Source of the DNA: an uncultured Actinoplanes sp.
GTDB taxonomy: Bacteria; Actinomycetota; Actinomycetes; Mycobacteriales; Micromonosporaceae
Length of the DNA: 13,731 nt
Assembly (NCBI GenBank): GCA_934667465.1
Contig: CAKUMG010000061.1
Span: 1 to 13,731 of the forward strand
Reading direction: 5' to 3'
This document shows, in pieces, positions 7,112 through 13,515 of this stretch. Under the pieces are notes generated by a model, which was not told the origin of the DNA, did not search any database, and was given only the letters and a program-made list of their open reading frames with translations. Both the position numbers and the translations under genes were made by a program. How positions within the stretch are numbered: the stretch's first letter is position 1; every line of letters starts with the position of its first letter.

Positions 7112-7187
7112 TGGTAGTCCCGAAGGGATTCGAACCCTCGCTACCGCCTTGAGAGGGCGGCGTCCTAGGCCGCTAGACGACGGGACC
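7112..7187 (-). tRNA. tRNA-Glu (CTC anticodon)
   Basis: A complete cloverleaf of 76 bases with CCA encoded. The acceptor is GGTCCCG paired with CGGGACT, where G1 faces U72 as a wobble. The anticodon arm has the loop CTCTCAA with CTC as the anticodon, reading GAG. The T arm is GAGGG-TTCGAAT-CCCTT. The D-arm region GTCTAGCGGCCTAGGAC is typical of tRNA-Glu. It lies 95 bases downstream of tRNA-Gln in the same orientation. Confidence 0.95.
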
Positions 7188-7282
7188 AGGTCGTGCCATG
7201 TTGCTCATGCTCTGGTCGACACCACGCCGGCGGACGCTGCTGCTCTTGCGAGCTCCAGCGCCGCCGGTCATCGACCGTAGCG

Positions 7283-7354
7283 CTGGGGTACCAGGACTCG
7301 AACCTAGACTAACTGAACCAGAATCAGTCGGGCTGCCAATTACCCCATACCCCA
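7283..7354 (-). tRNA. tRNA-Gln (CTG anticodon)
   Basis: A complete cloverleaf of 72 bases without an encoded CCA (GCG follows the discriminator region). The acceptor is TGGGGTA paired with TACCCCA. The anticodon arm ACTGA-TTCTGGT-TCAGT gives CTG, reading CAG. The T loop is TTCGAGT. It is the promoter-proximal member of a two-tRNA transcript with tRNA-Glu; this pair is also found near this locus in mycobacteria. Confidence 0.95.
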
Positions 7355-7406
7355 TTGTTCACAACTTCGGCGCTTCCCACCTCGCGGTGTTCCGTGCCGA
7401 GAACGA

Positions 7407-7435
7407 ACTCTACCCGAGCCCGCAGTGGGTGCCAA
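7407..7435 (-). promoter_or_regulatory. Promoter of the tRNA-Gln/tRNA-Glu operon
   Basis: On the minus strand TTGGCA (7430-7435), a 17-base spacer and TAGAGT (7407-7412) form a good housekeeping-type promoter. Transcription would begin near 7400, about 45 bases before the mature tRNA-Gln 5' end, leaving a leader for RNase P removal. Confidence 0.65.
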
Positions 7436-7467
7436 ATCGGGCCCCCACCAGCCCCCTGACCAGGGGG

Positions 7468-8271
7468 TCACGCGAAGGCCGCCGCATTGGCCCGCGCCCA
7501 CTCGACCAACGTCGTCCCGGGCCGCCCCAGGATGTCGGCCACCGCCGTCGTGGCCCGGTGGGGGTACGAAGCCAGCTGCGCCTGCCCCTCCGCGTACCAC
7601 TTCGCGTACTCGCCCATCTCCGGCTCCAGCTGCGCGATCCACTCCTCCGGCGGCAGCTCGACATAGCGCAGCGACCGCCCGAGCGCCGTGCCGATCGCCA
7701 CCACCCGCTCGCGCCGGGTCAGCGACTCCGGGCCGGTCAGCTCGTACGTGCGGCCCTCGTGGCCCTCCTCCAGCAGGCAGCGGGCCGCCACCGCCGCGAT
7801 GTCCTCGAGCGCGATCAGGGCGCCCGCCGCGTCCGCGCTGCCGTCGCGGACCTCGTCGCCGGCGCGGATCTGACCGGCCCACATGAGCGTGTTGGGCATG
7901 AACTCGCCGGCCTCCAGGTGGACGTGCGGCACCCCGGCCGCCTCGACGCTCCGCTTGATCGACTCCCACTGCGTGTGCTCGTTGCCGGCCAGGTCGACGA
8001 TGCGGCGCACGCCGGCGGCCGCGGCCAGGCGGCACACCTCGTCGCTGGTGGGCACGTGGGGGGCCAGGTACATCCGGTCCACCCCCGCCAGCGCCGGGAT
8101 CACCGTCGCCGGCTTGCCCACCCAGCCCTTGAAGGTCTCGACGCCGGGCGGCAACCGCGCCTCCTCAGGCCGGGCCGTGAGCGCGCGGACGTCGGTCGCG
8201 CCGAGGGCGAGCAGCACGTCGACGACCAGCCGCCCCACGTTGCCGGTAGCGCCCGTCACCAGGATCCTCAT
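7468..8271 (-). CDS. NmrA-like NAD(P)-binding protein (atypical short-chain dehydrogenase)
   Basis: A 267-residue Rossmann-fold protein. MRILVTGATGNVGR at 1-14 holds the glycine-rich GxxGxxG dinucleotide motif. Residues 84-96 (AAAGVRRIVDLAG) and the absence of a clear YxxxK catalytic pair are typical of the NmrA-like/atypical SDR group, which includes NAD(P)H-dependent quinone reductases and redox sensors; the exact substrate cannot be read. ELTGPESLTRRERVVAIGTA at about 177-196 is also characteristic. I start at the ATG at 8271, where the Rossmann fold begins and GGTGGG lies a few bases upstream; the frame is open further but the extra part is antisense to the TetR gene. It diverges from a TetR regulator across 54 bases with a twin operator, so it is probably induced when that regulator binds its ligand. 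Confidence 0.88.
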   Translation of the reverse strand: MRILVTGATGNVGRLVVDVLLALGATDVRALTARPEEARLPPGVETFKGWVGKPATVIPALAGVDRMYLAPHVPTSDEVCRLAAAAGVRRIVDLAGNEHTQWESIKRSVEAAGVPHVHLEAGEFMPNTLMWAGQIRAGDEVRDGSADAAGALIALEDIAAVAARCLLEEGHEGRTYELTGPESLTRRERVVAIGTALGRSLRYVELPPEEWIAQLEPEMGEYAKWYAEGQAQLASYPHRATTAVADILGRPGTTLVEWARANAAAFA

Positions 8272-8285
8272 CGCACCCACCGTTC

Positions 8286-8324
8286 TCGTATGGCCTACGG
8301 AAACAGTTCTCGTAGGGTATACGA
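8286..8324. promoter_or_regulatory. Twin inverted-repeat operator between the NmrA-like and TetR genes
   Basis: Two 15-base inverted repeats share the form TCGTA-N5-TACGR: 8286-8300 (TCGTATGGCCTACGG) and 8310-8324 (TCGTAGGGTATACGA). Each sits in a longer direct repeat starting GTTCTCGTA (8282-8290 and 8306-8314), with copies 24 bases apart. Such symmetrical sites suit a TetR dimer. The second overlaps TAGGGT, a possible -10 for the TetR gene, which implies autorepression, and the pair covers the region where the NmrA-like promoter must lie. Confidence 0.75.
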
Positions 8325-8325
8325 C

Positions 8326-9096
8326 ATGACGGAGTCCGGGGACCCCACCGATCCAAACCGGGTGCTGCCCCTGCTCTGGCGACGCACCGCGCCCCCAGCG
8401 CCGGCGCGGACCGGGCGCAAGCCGCGGCTGAGCCTCGATGCGGTGATCGCCGCCGCGGTCGCGGTCGCGGACACCGAGGGGCTGGAGGCGGCGTCGATGG
8501 CCCGGGTGGCCGCGCGGCTCGGCGTGGCGACGATGACGCTCTACACGTACGTGCCGTCGCGCGCCGAGCTGGTCGACCTCATGATCGACGAGGTGCTGGA
8601 GGGCCGCAACCTGCCCGGCGACGCGGCGAGCAGGAAGGACTGGCGCCGGCTCCTGCTGCGGTACGCGGACAGCACCCTCACCATGTACCGCGAGCACCCG
8701 TGGCTGAGTCAGGTCCCGTCGGTACGCCCGCCGCTCGGGCCGGGCACGTTCCGCGAACGGGAGTACGTGCTGGCCGCCGTGGCCGCGGCCGGGGTGCCGC
8801 TCGCGCGGGTCAACGAGGCGGCAGTGGCGCTCACGATGTTCGTCACGTCGGCGGCCCGCCAGGAGGGCGAAAACGTGCTGCTCCGCCGGGCCACCGGCAA
8901 GTCCACCGACGCCTGGTGGGTTGAGCGCGGGCAGTTCTGGGAGGACTGGTTCGACGTCGAGCGGCACCCGACGATGACCCGGCTGTGGGAGGCGGACGCG
9001 TACGGCGGGGGCACGGAGGAGCAGGCCGCGGCGGCTTTCGGCTACGGCCTGCGCCTCCTCCTCGACGGCATCGCCGACGCCGCGGGGAAAGGGTGA
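8326..9096 (+). CDS. TetR/AcrR-family transcriptional regulator
   Basis: A 256-residue regulator. The helix-turn-helix domain is at about 36-82 (LSLDAVIAAAVAVADTEG, then MARVAARLGVATMTLYTYVP, an archetypal TetR recognition helix). The remaining 170 residues form the ligand-binding and dimer domain, with WRRLLLRYADSTLTMYREHP at about 106-125 resembling the C-terminal domain of tetracycline-repressor-like proteins. A 35-residue N-terminal arm rich in Pro and Arg precedes the HTH. The ATG has AGGG eight bases upstream. The ligand is unknown. It probably represses itself and the divergent NmrA-like gene through the two operators next to its start. Its stop lies three bases from the stop of the convergent FAH-family gene. 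Confidence 0.92.
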   Translation: MTESGDPTDPNRVLPLLWRRTAPPAPARTGRKPRLSLDAVIAAAVAVADTEGLEAASMARVAARLGVATMTLYTYVPSRAELVDLMIDEVLEGRNLPGDAASRKDWRRLLLRYADSTLTMYREHPWLSQVPSVRPPLGPGTFREREYVLAAVAAAGVPLARVNEAAVALTMFVTSAARQEGENVLLRRATGKSTDAWWVERGQFWEDWFDVERHPTMTRLWEADAYGGGTEEQAAAAFGYGLRLLLDGIADAAGKG

Positions 9097-9099
9097 TCG

Positions 9100-9903
9100 T
9101 CAGTCGAGCGAGACGACCGGGTTGCGCAGCTCGCCGATCCCCTGCACCGACACCGAGACCGTCTCGCCGGGCACGATCTGGCTGACCCCCGCCGGCGTGC
9201 CCGTGAGGATCACGTCGCCCGGCAGCAGCGTCATGACGTGCGACACGTAGGAGACCAGGGTCGGCACGTCGAACACCATGTCCTTGGTGCGCCCGAGCTG
9301 GCGCACCTCCATCTCGTCGGGGCTCTTGCCCACCTCGCAGCGGACCTCGAGGTCGCTCACGTCGAGGTCGGTCTCGATCCACGGGCCGAGCGGGCAGAAC
9401 GAGTCGAAGCCCTTGGCCCGGGTCCACTGCGGGTCGCTGCGCTGCAGGTCGCGGGCGGTCACGTCGTTGCCGACCGTGTAGCCGAAGATGGCCTTCTCGG
9501 CGCCGGCGCGGTCCACCCTGCGGGCGCCGCTCGCGCCGATGACGACGGCCAGCTCGGCCTCGTGCTCGACCTGCTTGGCCACCGACGGGATCCGGATGGC
9601 GTCGTTGGGGCCGATCACCGACGTGGAGGGCTTGATGAAGAGCAGCGGCTCCTTGGGGAGCTCGTTGCCCAGCTCGGCGGCGTGGTCGGCGTAGTTGCGC
9701 CCGATGCCGATCACCTTGCTGGAGAAGATCGGGGCGAGCAGCCGGATGTCGGCCAGGGCCCAGCGGTTGCCGGTGGGGCGGACGTTCTGGAACGGGATGC
9801 TGTCGATCTCGGCGATCGTGAGGCCGCCGGCGCCGGCCTGCGCCTCACCCTCGACGACGCCGAAGGACACGCCACCGGCATGGACAAAACGAGCGAAACG
9901 CAC
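9100..9903 (-). CDS. Fumarylacetoacetate hydrolase (FAH) family protein
   Basis: A 267-residue member of the FAH superfamily, which includes hydrolases, decarboxylases and isomerases acting on beta-diketo or 2-oxo acids such as acylpyruvates or 2-hydroxyhepta-2,4-diene-1,7-dioate. The exact substrate cannot be read from sequence. SKVIGIGRNYADHAAELG at 62-79, the metal ligands Glu115 and Glu117 (EHEAELAVVIG) and Asp147 (GNDVTARDLQ), GFDSFCPLGPWIE at 165-177 and LTGTPAGV at 233-240 are all family features. I use the GTG at 9903, where the fold begins (MRFARFVHAGG) and GATGGGA lies upstream; the open frame continues further but is non-coding. The homologue in M. tuberculosis is Rv2993c in the same neighbourhood. 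It diverges from the gene at 10124 across 220 bases in which I see no clear promoter. Confidence 0.92.
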   Translation of the reverse strand: MRFARFVHAGGVSFGVVEGEAQAGAGGLTIAEIDSIPFQNVRPTGNRWALADIRLLAPIFSSKVIGIGRNYADHAAELGNELPKEPLLFIKPSTSVIGPNDAIRIPSVAKQVEHEAELAVVIGASGARRVDRAGAEKAIFGYTVGNDVTARDLQRSDPQWTRAKGFDSFCPLGPWIETDLDVSDLEVRCEVGKSPDEMEVRQLGRTKDMVFDVPTLVSYVSHVMTLLPGDVILTGTPAGVSQIVPGETVSVSVQGIGELRNPVVSLD

Positions 9904-10123
9904 GGAAATCCCATCCTTCGAAAAGCTGTGTACGCAGCGAAGGCTACGCGCTGCGCGGCACCGGACCGGCCCCGAGCCGCGGGAACGGCGCCGGCGCGGA
10001 CACCGAGGCCGGCCGCCGCCCGGTGAGCGCCGGGCGGGCACCGCCGGACCCCCGTTCGGGCGTTCCTCACACCTGACCACATCGGGGCTCGATCGGAGTG
10101 GCCCACCTGGATACGCTGGCGGG

Positions 10124-11098
10124 ATGGGGATCGGCGAGGGCCAGATCGGTGAAGGTCACGGAGCGACCGGCACGGGACACGTGCCGGCAACCGTGCTGCC
10201 GCGTGTGACCTGGGTCCCGCTCGCGCTCGCCCACGCCGAGCGCGCCGACGGGATGACGGCCGGGCACCGCGCGCGCAAGTCAGCCGGGGAGAAGCACGCC
10301 ATAGAGGATTTCCTCTACGACTACTACAACACCCGTCCGGCGCAGCTCCGCCGCTGGCACCCGGGCGTCGGCACGGGCCTGGGCCCCGGCGCCGACGGTC
10401 CCGCCGAGCACGCGGGCTGGAAGTTCTACACCACGCTGCCCGACGGCGTGGTCACCCTCAACGTCGAGGCCTACATGCAGGCCCGCGGCGAGAGCGTCCG
10501 CTACATCCACGGCCTGCTGAGCGCGACCGCCTCCCGGCCCGCGTTCTCCGGCTGCTTCGGCCTGCACGAGTGGGCCATGGTCTACCGCCAGCCGGAGCGC
10601 CGCCACGAGCTGCCGCTGCGGCTCGGCCAGGAGCAGACCGACCGGGTCGTCGAGGCGAACCCGATCCGCTGCACCCACTTCGACGCGTTCCGCTTCTTCA
10701 CCCCCGAGGCGGTCGGGCTCAACCGGCTCCAGCCGACCCGCGCCACCCAGGTCGACCTCGACCAGCCGGGCTGCCTGCACGCCGCGATGGACTGCCACAA
10801 GTGGGCGAGCAAGCTCGGCCCCGCGGTGCCGGGTGCGCTCGCGCTCGACTGCTTCGCGCTCGCGGGCGAGATCCGGCTGCTCGACATGCAGGCCAGCCCG
10901 TACGACCTGAGCTCGTACGGCGAGCCGCCGGTCAAGATCGAAACCCCGGAGGGCAAGCAGGAGTACGCGGCACGCCAGCGCGAGTTCGCCCGCCGCGCCG
11001 CCGCCCTGCGCGCCCGCCTGATCCGCGTCTGCGAGGAGTTGCTCGGCCCGGCCCTGGCCGCCGAGAACCGCGAGGCAGTGGCCCCGAACAACGTCTGA
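10124..11098 (+). CDS. Conserved His/Cys-rich protein, commonly labelled '3-methyladenine DNA glycosylase' (function unproven)
   Basis: A 324-residue protein of a family widespread in Actinobacteria. I recall it being labelled 3-methyladenine DNA glycosylase, but I see no helix-hairpin-helix and no other glycosylase signature. Highly patterned blocks are GEKHAIEDFLYDYYNTRP at 55-72 plus QLRRWHPG, CFGLHEWAMVYR at 144-155, IRCTHFDAFRFFTPEA at 181-196 and QPGCLHAAMDCHKWASKLGP at 214-233. These contain many conserved His, Cys and Asp residues, so it may be a metalloenzyme; that is inference. The start is uncertain. The ATG at 10124 follows a TACGCT box (10112-10117) by six bases, which fits a leaderless mRNA. 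A GTG at 10181 is an alternative close to where the conserved part begins. The first 20 residues are Gly-rich. Confidence 0.8.
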   Translation: MGIGEGQIGEGHGATGTGHVPATVLPRVTWVPLALAHAERADGMTAGHRARKSAGEKHAIEDFLYDYYNTRPAQLRRWHPGVGTGLGPGADGPAEHAGWKFYTTLPDGVVTLNVEAYMQARGESVRYIHGLLSATASRPAFSGCFGLHEWAMVYRQPERRHELPLRLGQEQTDRVVEANPIRCTHFDAFRFFTPEAVGLNRLQPTRATQVDLDQPGCLHAAMDCHKWASKLGPAVPGALALDCFALAGEIRLLDMQASPYDLSSYGEPPVKIETPEGKQEYAARQREFARRAAALRARLIRVCEELLGPALAAENREAVAPNNV

Positions 11099-11185
11099 CC
11101 CCGGCGCCCCGGGCCACGCACGCCTGTCCGGCCACGCGGCTCGCCCCGGCCACGATCAAGCAGCCACGCGCGCGGCCGAGGGGGC

Positions 11186-11623
11186 TCAGTCGTCGGTGTT
11201 GCGGCGGTTGCGCTTGGTCTGGCTGCGGCGCTTCTTGTCGGTGATCCGCCGCTCGACCGCGCCCCGCGACGGCCGGGTGGCCCGGCGCACCCGGGGCGGC
11301 GGCGCGATCGCTCCCGCGACGATGCCGGCTAGCCGGGCCGCGGCGGCCTCGCGGTTGCGCAGCTGGGAGCGGTGCTCGGAGGCCACCACGGTCAGCACAC
11401 CCTGCACCAGCCGGGAACCCAGTCGCTCGACCGCCCGGTCCCGCAGCGACTCCGGGAGGATGGCGGAACCGCCCAGGTCCCAGGAGAGCTCCACCCGGGA
11501 GTCGGTCGTGTTGACCCCCTGCCCGCCGGGTCCACTCGATCGCGAGAAGCGCCAGGACAACTCGGCCGCGGGGATGACGAGCCGCTCGTTCACTTGCACG
11601 TCATCGGCCATGCCGGAAAGCAT
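11186..11623 (-). CDS. arfB: Peptidyl-tRNA hydrolase ArfB (alternative ribosome rescue)
   Basis: Hydrolyses peptidyl-tRNA on ribosomes stalled on truncated mRNA. Of 145 residues, about 15-110 match the release-factor catalytic domain. The motif SSGPGGQGVNTTDSRVEL at 29-46 contains the catalytic GGQ (33-35). No codon-recognition domains are present, unlike RF1/RF2. The C-terminus (about 111-145) is a basic tail, KKRRSQTKRNRR near the end, as in ArfB, where it enters the empty mRNA channel. The length equals the E. coli protein (140). The ATG at 11623 has GGTGG upstream; a second ATG at 11611 (MADDVQ) fits homologues about as well. It starts 36 bases after the exporter stop on the same strand, so the two may be cotranscribed. 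Confidence 0.93.
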   Translation of the reverse strand: MLSGMADDVQVNERLVIPAAELSWRFSRSSGPGGQGVNTTDSRVELSWDLGGSAILPESLRDRAVERLGSRLVQGVLTVVASEHRSQLRNREAAAARLAGIVAGAIAPPPRVRRATRPSRGAVERRITDKKRRSQTKRNRRNTDD

Positions 11624-11659
11624 CGCACCACCGCCCGGCGGCCGCCACGCAGTTTGTGA

Positions 11660-12520
11660 TCAAGCGAACGCCGTGGATCCGATGCTGGCGAGCACCACCA
11701 CCGCGACCGCCGTCCCGGTCAGCCACGTCATCGGCTGGCCCAGCAGCAGCCAGCCGGCCACCGCCGCCGCGGCCGGCTCGAGGCTGAGCAGGACACCGAA
11801 GACCCGCTTCGGGAGCCGCCGCAACGCGGAGAGCTCCAGCGTGTAGGGGATCACCGAGGCGAGGATGCCCGTGCCCAGTGCGAGCAGCAGCAGGGTGGGC
11901 GACGTCACCGCCTTCTCCGCCCCGGTCAACCCGAGGGGCAGCAGGACCAGCGCCGCCGTGGTCATCGCGATCGCCAGCCCGCCGTGGCCCGGCACCGCCG
12001 CCCCGGCGCGGGAGCTCGCCAGGATGTAGAGCGCCCAGAACACGGCCGCGACCAGGATCAGTCCGACGCCGACGGGGTCCAGCGCCCCGGCGCCGTCGGA
12101 GAAGCCGAAGAGCGCGACCCCCGCCGCGGCCAGCAGCACCCAGGAGGCGTCGCGCAGCCGCCGGGACAGCACGGCCGACAGGGCCAGCGGGCCGAGGAAC
12201 TGGATGGTGACCGCGGGGCCCAGCGGGATGCGGGCGATCGCGGCGTAGAAGAACCCGTTCATCCCGGCCAGGGTGACGCCGAGCAGGACGACCGCGCGCC
12301 ATTGGTGTGCCTGCCACGCGCGTACGGCCGGACGGGCGACCGCCAGCAGCACGGCGGCCGCGAGACCGAGGCGCAGCAGGGTCGCCCCGGCGCTGCCCGT
12401 GACCGGGAAGAGGTGGGCGGCCAGCGCCGCGCCGACCTGCAGCGACGCGCACGAGCCCAGGACCATGAGGACGGCCGGATTGCCGCGGGTGGCCGGGAAC
12501 GAGGCGGGGAGAGTTGCCAT
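11660..12520 (-). CDS. EamA/RhtA-like drug-metabolite transporter family exporter
   Basis: An inner-membrane protein of 286 residues with about ten hydrophobic segments, beginning at about 17-40, 46-63 and 76-97 and ending at about 265-284. This is the ten-helix duplicated EamA architecture. ARIPLGPAVTIQFLGPLALS at 96-115 and LSLEPAAAAVAGWLLLGQ at 245-262 are the two repeat signatures seen in RhtA-type threonine/homoserine exporters. The substrate is not readable; amino acids or related small metabolites are likely. The ATG start is preceded by TGAGG. The gene diverges from a LysR regulator across 66 bases, the standard arrangement for LysR-controlled exporters. Confidence 0.9.
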   Translation of the reverse strand: MATLPASFPATRGNPAVLMVLGSCASLQVGAALAAHLFPVTGSAGATLLRLGLAAAVLLAVARPAVRAWQAHQWRAVVLLGVTLAGMNGFFYAAIARIPLGPAVTIQFLGPLALSAVLSRRLRDASWVLLAAAGVALFGFSDGAGALDPVGVGLILVAAVFWALYILASSRAGAAVPGHGGLAIAMTTAALVLLPLGLTGAEKAVTSPTLLLLALGTGILASVIPYTLELSALRRLPKRVFGVLLSLEPAAAAVAGWLLLGQPMTWLTGTAVAVVVLASIGSTAFA

Positions 12521-12563
12521 GGCCTCAGCCTCGCCGCCTGGCGATCGTGTCGTCCAGCGAACG

Positions 12564-12587
12564 TTTCTGAGGGATAATCGTCAGAAA
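12564..12587. promoter_or_regulatory. LysR operator and probable leaderless promoter
   Basis: TTTCTGA (12564-12570) and TCAGAAA (12581-12587) form a perfect 7-base inverted repeat around ten bases, containing the T-N11-A type core expected for LysR proteins. GATAAT (12573-12578) in its centre matches the -10 consensus at five of six positions and lies eight bases before the ATG. No ribosome site is present, so the regulator mRNA is probably leaderless and autorepressed. The same site can serve the divergent exporter. Confidence 0.65.
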
Positions 12588-13477
12588 TGTTGGACATTCA
12601 TCGCCTGCGGCTGCTGCGCGAGCTGGACCGGCTGGGCACGCTCGCCGCCGTCGCGCGCGCCCTCAACTACAGCCCCTCGGCCATATCGCAGCAGCTCAGC
12701 CTGCTGGAGAGCGAGACCGGGGCCACGCTGCTCGAGCACGTGGGGCGCGGCGTCCGGCTCACTGCGCAGGCCCGGATCCTGGTCCGGCACACCGAGGCGA
12801 TCCTCGAGCGGATGGAGCTGGCCGAGGCCGAGCTGGCGGCCAGCATGACGAAGGTCACGGGCACCCTGCGGGTCGCGTCGTTCCAGTCGGTCGCGCTGGC
12901 GCTGGTGCCGGGCGCGCTGTCCGACCTCGGCGCGCGGCATCCGGCGCTGCGGGTGCAGCTGACCCAGCTGGACGCCGGGCCCGCGTTCGCCGGATTGCTG
13001 GCGCACGACTTCGATCTCGTGCTGGGCGAGGACTACCCGGGGCATGCCAGGACGCGGCTCCCGGGCGTCGACGAGGAGACGCTGGCCCGGGACGAGATCC
13101 GCTGCGCCGTGCCGCCGGACGGGCCCTGGCACCGGGCGACGCTGGCGGAGCTGGCCGGGGCGCCGTTCGTGTTCGACCCGGCGGGGCTCAGCCCCGGCGA
13201 CTGGGCCCGGCAGCTGTGCCGCGTGGCCGGGTTCGAGCCCGATGCCCGCTTCGTGAGCACCGACCTGCTCTTCCAGACCCGGCTGGTCGAGACCGGGCAC
13301 GCCGTGGCGTTCGTCCCCGATCTGCTGTGGACCGACCGCGACCGGGGAGCCATCGAGCTGATCGCGCTCCCCGGCCGGCCGACGCGGCGCGTCTACACGG
13401 TGGTGCGCAGCGGCTCGGCGGAACAGCCCGCGATCCAGGCGTTCCGCCAGGCCCTGCGCGAGCGGCTCACGGCCTGA
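12587..13477 (+). CDS. LysR-family transcriptional regulator
   Basis: A 296-residue regulator. The winged HTH is at 1-60, with LRELDRLGTLAAVARALNYS at about 10-29 and PSAISQQLSLLESETGATLL at 30-49, followed by a linker helix (about 62-88) and a periplasmic-binding-protein-like ligand domain (about 91-293; TGTLRVASFQSVALALVPGA at 91-110). The ATG lies inside the right arm of its own operator, with a GATAAT box eight bases upstream and no ribosome site, so I infer a leaderless transcript. It diverges from the EamA exporter and very probably controls it in response to the exported compound. Its 3' end carries the first copy of an 18-base direct repeat. Confidence 0.93.
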   Translation: MLDIHRLRLLRELDRLGTLAAVARALNYSPSAISQQLSLLESETGATLLEHVGRGVRLTAQARILVRHTEAILERMELAEAELAASMTKVTGTLRVASFQSVALALVPGALSDLGARHPALRVQLTQLDAGPAFAGLLAHDFDLVLGEDYPGHARTRLPGVDEETLARDEIRCAVPPDGPWHRATLAELAGAPFVFDPAGLSPGDWARQLCRVAGFEPDARFVSTDLLFQTRLVETGHAVAFVPDLLWTDRDRGAIELIALPGRPTRRVYTVVRSGSAEQPAIQAFRQALRERLTA

Positions 13478-13515
13478 AGCCCCGGCGAGCCCGAGAGGAG
13501 CGGCTCACGGTCTGA
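13460..13515. repeat. 18-base near-identical direct repeat at the ends of two convergent genes
   Basis: GAGCGGCTCACGGCCTGA (13460-13477), which ends the LysR gene, recurs as GAGCGGCTCACGGTCTGA at 13498-13515 with one change, 38 bases away. The second copy covers the stop of the convergent histidine kinase gene. It may be a local duplication. Confidence 0.6.

Noticed and set aside
7198..8325. Upstream extension of the TetR frame by 376 codons
   Set aside because: It would cross the tRNA-Gln gene and run antisense to the NmrA-like gene; the TetR HTH and operator place the start at 8326.
8272..8967. N-terminal extension of the NmrA-like frame
   Set aside because: Antisense to the TetR gene and low in recognisable motifs; the Rossmann fold begins at the ATG at 8271 with a ribosome site.
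9904..10080. N-terminal extension of the FAH-family protein
   Set aside because: The extra residues are Arg/Pro/Ser-rich and unlike the family, whose fold begins at the GTG at 9903 with a plausible ribosome site.
9695..10123. Upstream extension of the His/Cys-rich protein to 467 residues
   Set aside because: It is antisense to the FAH gene and its translation has no family similarity; conserved blocks start after about 10180.
11101..11114. Short GC hairpin after the gene at 10124
   Set aside because: CCCGG/CCGGG with a 4-base loop is too short and common in such GC-rich DNA, and no T-run follows.
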